A DNA stretch of 8,044 nucleotides from positions 1 to 8,044 of the forward strand of contig JADFUX010000056.1 in assembly GCA_015222255.1 (NCBI GenBank), read 5' to 3'. Shown here one piece after another: positions 5,981 to 8,044 of this stretch. Both the position numbers and the translations under genes were made by a program. The notes under the pieces were generated by a model. That model was not told where the DNA came from. It did not search any database and saw only the letters and a list, made by a program, of their open reading frames with translations. The stretch comes from Chloroflexota bacterium (GTDB lineage: Bacteria; Chloroflexota; Dehalococcoidia; GIF9; AB-539-J10). Position 1 is the first letter of the stretch, and every line of letters starts with the position of its first letter.

Positions 5981-7321
5981 GTGGAAAAGACAGACGTATT
6001 AATCATAGGTGGCAGCGCCGGAGGGATTGTTGCCGGCATAACGGCAAGGAGACATTACAAGGACGCCAAGGTAACCGTCATCCGTAAAGAGAAAGAGGGA
6101 CAAGAGTTGGTTCCCTGCGGGCTCCCTTACATCTTTGGCACAGTGGGAGCACCGGAAAAAAACATAATGCCAGACGCATTGCTCTCGGGAAACAATATTG
6201 ACTTGATCGTTGATGAAGCCACCTCTATAGATAGGGAGGCGAAAACGGTTACCACCGCAAGTGCAAAGTCCATAGGATATGAAAAGTTGGTGTTGGCTAC
6301 CGGATCGGCGCCGATTATCATTCCCATACCAGGCAAGGATTTGGAGAATGTCTTCTATGCCATAAAGGATGTAGATTACCTAAACGGATTGCTCAAGACG
6401 TTGGATGGGGTTAAGGATGTAGCCATTATTGGAGGAGGATTCATCGGGCTTGAGTTCGCCGATGAATTCAAGAAAAGAGGATTGAATGTCACCATTGTGG
6501 AGCTGTTGCCTCACTGCCTACAGCTCGTCTTCGATGAGGATTTCTGCGCTTTGGCAGAGAACAAACTAAGGGAAAGAGGTATCGACATAAAGACAAATGC
6601 TCAGGCGGCGGCGGTTGTAGGTGACAAGAAGGTTGAAGGGCTTAGGCTCACTAGTGGGGAGGAACTGAAGGTAGACTTGGTATTCATGGGTGTCGGAGCG
6701 CGTCCGAATACCGAACTGGGTCAGAAAGCAGACCTTCAAATGGGGGAGACGCGAGCCATATGGGTTGATGAATACGGCAGGACCAGTGACAAGGACATTT
6801 TTGCCCTTGGAGACTGCGCCGAGAAGAGGTCTTTTTTCACGAAGAAGCCTTCTGCTCTAAGGCTTGCTTCCATTGCTTGCACTGAAGCCAGAATTGTCGG
6901 TGCCAACCTGTTTAAGCTGAGAAGGAGGAACGAAGGCGTAATTGGAAGCTTTGCCACCATAATAGGGGATTCAGGCGTGGGCATGGCAGGTCTTACCGAG
7001 ACGGCGGCGAAAGCAGCAGGCTTTGATATTGTCACCAGTGAAGTCAAAACCCCGGATAAGCATCCCGGCTCTATACCTGGCGCCAAAGAGTTTGCGCTGA
7101 AGCTGGTCTTTGAGAAAGCAACCCAGCAAATCCTGGGTGGTCAGGTATCTGGCGGGGTAACTGTGGGGGAGGCCGTCAACGTACTGGCAGCTTTGATACA
7201 GAACAGGATGACAGCTAACCAGGTCGCTACTTTTCAATATGGCACCCATCCTTTCTTCACTCCCTCGCCCATACCTTATCCCATCGTGAACGCCGCAGAC
7301 GCCGCGCTGCTCAAACTCTGA
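5981..7321 (+). CDS. class III FAD/NAD disulfide reductase (CoA-disulfide reductase/NADH oxidase type)
   Basis: This 446-residue flavoprotein has the full pyridine-nucleotide-disulfide oxidoreductase layout. A FAD dinucleotide fold with VLIIGGSAGG is at residues 7-15, and an ATGSAP strand at 106-111. The NAD fold has IIGGGFIGLEFADEF at 149-163, with an acidic E174 after the second strand that favours NADH over NADPH. The second FAD motif is DIFALGDCAE at 272-281. A C-terminal dimerisation domain ends in THPFFTPSPIPYP. The single redox cysteine is C46 in VPCGLPY, the position used by CoA-disulfide reductases, NADH oxidases and polysulfide reductases of this class; there is no CxxxxC pair and no rhodanese domain. 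The exact electron acceptor cannot be told from sequence. It is probably a cytosolic enzyme of thiol or oxygen-stress handling. The VOC gene follows after 25 bp. Confidence 0.88.
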   Translation: MEKTDVLIIGGSAGGIVAGITARRHYKDAKVTVIRKEKEGQELVPCGLPYIFGTVGAPEKNIMPDALLSGNNIDLIVDEATSIDREAKTVTTASAKSIGYEKLVLATGSAPIIIPIPGKDLENVFYAIKDVDYLNGLLKTLDGVKDVAIIGGGFIGLEFADEFKKRGLNVTIVELLPHCLQLVFDEDFCALAENKLRERGIDIKTNAQAAAVVGDKKVEGLRLTSGEELKVDLVFMGVGARPNTELGQKADLQMGETRAIWVDEYGRTSDKDIFALGDCAEKRSFFTKKPSALRLASIACTEARIVGANLFKLRRRNEGVIGSFATIIGDSGVGMAGLTETAAKAAGFDIVTSEVKTPDKHPGSIPGAKEFALKLVFEKATQQILGGQVSGGVTVGEAVNVLAALIQNRMTANQVATFQYGTHPFFTPSPIPYPIVNAADAALLKL

Positions 7322-7346
7322 CCTGCTCGGAGAAGGGGCTTTCTAT

Positions 7347-7778
7347 ATGAAAGAGCCAGCCATAGAGAATATAGAAGAAGTGGTGATCGCCGTTAAGGAC
7401 GTCACAAAAGCGGTCGCGGTATTCCAAGACCTGTTTGGCATGAAATTTGAAACCGAGTGGGACATGCCGAACGAGAACATGATAGTAAAGTCTGAAAGGA
7501 TATCAGGAACTCAGCTTCAGTTTGTGCAGTCAACGAGTGCTGAAGGAGTGATAGCAAAGTTCATTGAGAACAGAGGCGAAGGGTTGAATCACATTGCCTT
7601 CAAGGTCACCAATCTAAAAGAGATGGTGAGCAGGCTGAAAGGGAAAGGTGTGAAGCTCATACCTGAGGAACCCATAGAGATGAAGAATCCGCTTGGGGAA
7701 GGCACATGGGCATATATATTTATTCATCCCAAGTCTGCTTGTGGAACACTGATAGAACTGATAGAAACAAGTGAGTGA
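7347..7778 (+). CDS. VOC-family protein resembling methylmalonyl-CoA epimerase
   Basis: This 143-residue protein has two beta-alpha-beta-beta-beta units typical of the vicinal oxygen chelate fold. The first is ENIEEVVIAVKDVTKAV, and the second starts GLNHIAFKVTNLKEM. The ending FIHPKSACGTLIELIE closely resembles the FxHPKSxxGVLIEL end of methylmalonyl-CoA epimerases. By hand alignment to the Propionibacterium enzyme, three metal ligands are kept (Q58, H82, E137). The first ligand, His, is replaced by E11, and the catalytic Glu of the N-terminal half aligns with a Val or Lys. Either the metal site uses Glu, as some glyoxalases do, or the substrate differs. The ATG at 7347 has AGAAGGGG at 7331-7338 as ribosome-binding site. 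It is probably co-transcribed with the flavoprotein, and its 3' end is overlapped antisense by the recombinase frame. Confidence 0.75.
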   Translation: MKEPAIENIEEVVIAVKDVTKAVAVFQDLFGMKFETEWDMPNENMIVKSERISGTQLQFVQSTSAEGVIAKFIENRGEGLNHIAFKVTNLKEMVSRLKGKGVKLIPEEPIEMKNPLGEGTWAYIFIHPKSACGTLIELIETSE

Positions 7779-8044
7779 AGAAAAAATTGAACCAGGTTTC
7801 CGACTTTTGCTAGAATTGAAACTGTGGGGGTATAGCTCAGTTGGGAGAGCGCTGCGTTCGCATCGCAGAGGTTGGGGGTTCGAATCCCCCTATCTCCACC
7901 AAGGGTATCAATAGGTAGAACTCCTATTCGTTCCTTCGATTTTTCATCCTTTGGTATCGGCAGGTTATAGTGTACTGTAACCTGCTTTTTGTTCACCTCT
8001 ATTCGTTTTATGAATGAGCGCAGGAAAGCCTTCCTCTCGGTGAA
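7724..8044 (-). CDS. large serine recombinase, C-terminal end (partial, start beyond window)
   Basis: The minus-strand frame is open from the right edge of the window to a TGA at 7724-7726. Its first part reads FTERKAFLRSFIKRIEV, then VTVHYNLPIPKD and RIGVLPI. This resembles the last residues of large serine recombinases after the recombinase and zinc-ribbon domains (FLRSFVKRIEV, then VxYxLPxP). The catalytic serine domain lies outside the window. After VLPIDTLGG the frame runs through the complement of tRNA-Ala, giving DRGIRTPNLCDANAALSQ, and then antisense into the VOC gene. That tail is host DNA read by chance, so the biologically meaningful end is near 7902. Large serine recombinases integrate and excise elements, and a gene ending at a tRNA is the usual layout. 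The identification rests on about 45 residues. Confidence 0.65.
   Translation of the reverse strand, partial: FTERKAFLRSFIKRIEVNKKQVTVHYNLPIPKDEKSKERIGVLPIDTLGGDRGIRTPNLCDANAALSQLSYTPTVSILAKVGNLVQFFLHSLVSISSISVPQADLG
7787..7816 (+). promoter_or_regulatory. predicted promoter of tRNA-Ala
   Basis: TTGAAC (7787-7792) and TAGAAT (7811-7816) are separated by 18 nt, with TGC just before the -10 giving an extended -10. Transcription would start near 7823, about 3 nt before the tRNA 5' end. Confidence 0.6.
7826..7901 (+). tRNA. tRNA-Ala, anticodon CGC
   Basis: A complete 76-nt cloverleaf can be drawn. The acceptor stem is GGGGGTA (7826-7832) with TATCTCC (7891-7897). The D arm is GCTC/GAGC, and the anticodon stem CTGCG/CGCAG carries loop TTCGCAT. 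The T arm is GGGGG/CCCCC with loop TTCGAAT. The anticodon CGC (7859-7861) reads the Ala codon GCG. The third acceptor pair is G3-U70 (7828 with 7895), the identity element recognised by alanyl-tRNA synthetase. The 3' CCA is encoded (7899-7901). It has its own predicted promoter, and a recombinase gene converges on its 3' end, which marks it as a likely integration site. Confidence 0.97.
7864..7901. other. candidate attachment-site region in the 3' half of tRNA-Ala
   Basis: The tRNA is intact while foreign-looking recombinase sequence begins right after its CCA, so the crossover probably lies in or next to the 3' half of the tRNA. The exact core cannot be seen because the other end of the element is outside the window. 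Large serine recombinases need only a 2-bp crossover, so a long duplicated core is not required. Confidence 0.35.
7960..7990 (+). terminator. intrinsic terminator downstream of tRNA-Ala
   Basis: Perfect 8-bp arms GCAGGTTA (7960-7967) and TAACCTGC (7978-7985) are followed by TTTTT (7986-7990). After one mismatch, AGT and ACT add three more inner pairs. The orientation suits transcripts of the oxidoreductase, VOC and tRNA genes. The hairpin lies inside codons of the recombinase C-terminus on the other strand. Confidence 0.75.

Noticed and set aside
6736..7249. Minus-strand ORFs within the flavoprotein gene
   Set aside because: They are antisense shadows of a complete flavoprotein and have no motif or ribosome-binding site.
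7724..7996. A separate 90-residue hypothetical protein starting at GTG 7996
   Set aside because: The frame continues upstream to the window edge as a recombinase C-terminus, and its remaining part is antisense tRNA-Ala, a known source of false gene calls.
1..8044. CRISPR array, toxin-antitoxin pair or defence cluster
   Set aside because: No regularly spaced repeats and no small paired regulator-toxin genes are seen. Any such cargo would lie in the element beyond the right edge.

Overview
This window looks like ordinary chromosome from an anaerobic bacterium, bordered on its right by the end of an integrated mobile element. The GatB, SecG and DUF62-type proteins, the moderate base composition, the many GTG/TTG starts and the dispersed GAGCGAAGCGA-type repeat fit Chloroflexota of the Dehalococcoidia kind. 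That assignment is an impression from protein style, not a measured phylogeny.

Left part (1-2400). A GNAT acetyltransferase (100-618, minus) is preceded by a promoter and an inverted repeat. Next comes the 5' remnant of an IS110-type (DEDD) transposase (750-941, minus) in an otherwise gene-free stretch of about 500 bp. Two plus-strand genes follow. One is a radical SAM protein of the wyosine-synthetase-like COG0731 family, whose real start is near 1146 rather than at the upstream ATG at 861. The other is a short TrmO/TsaA-like protein. Both families are linked to modification of tRNA position 37.

Middle part (2415-5846). A tight minus-strand operon runs gatB, secG, a SAM hydrolase (DUF62), then an MBL-fold hydrolase, with gaps of 1, 9 and 3 nt. 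A promoter lies directly upstream of gatB, so close that the mRNA should have almost no leader. The MBL gene carries a 30-bp in-frame insertion: a small GAGCGAAGCGA-core repeat flanked by a 6-bp direct duplication.

Right part (5850-8044). A divergent promoter region with an 8-bp-arm dyad drives a class III flavoprotein disulfide reductase (CoA-disulfide reductase/NADH oxidase type). A VOC-family protein resembling methylmalonyl-CoA epimerase follows it, but two expected active-site residues are changed. Next is tRNA-Ala(CGC) with its own promoter and encoded CCA. Immediately beyond, on the minus strand, is the C-terminal end of a large serine recombinase. Its reading frame runs into the antisense of the tRNA and on into the VOC gene. 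I read this as the edge of an element integrated at tRNA-Ala, most of which lies to the right of the window. A terminator-like hairpin oriented for the tRNA is embedded in the recombinase codons.

I saw no CRISPR array, rRNA or riboswitch, and no complete new defence or metabolic system. The most interesting material is the recombinase-tRNA junction, the in-frame repeat insertion, and the altered epimerase-like protein.
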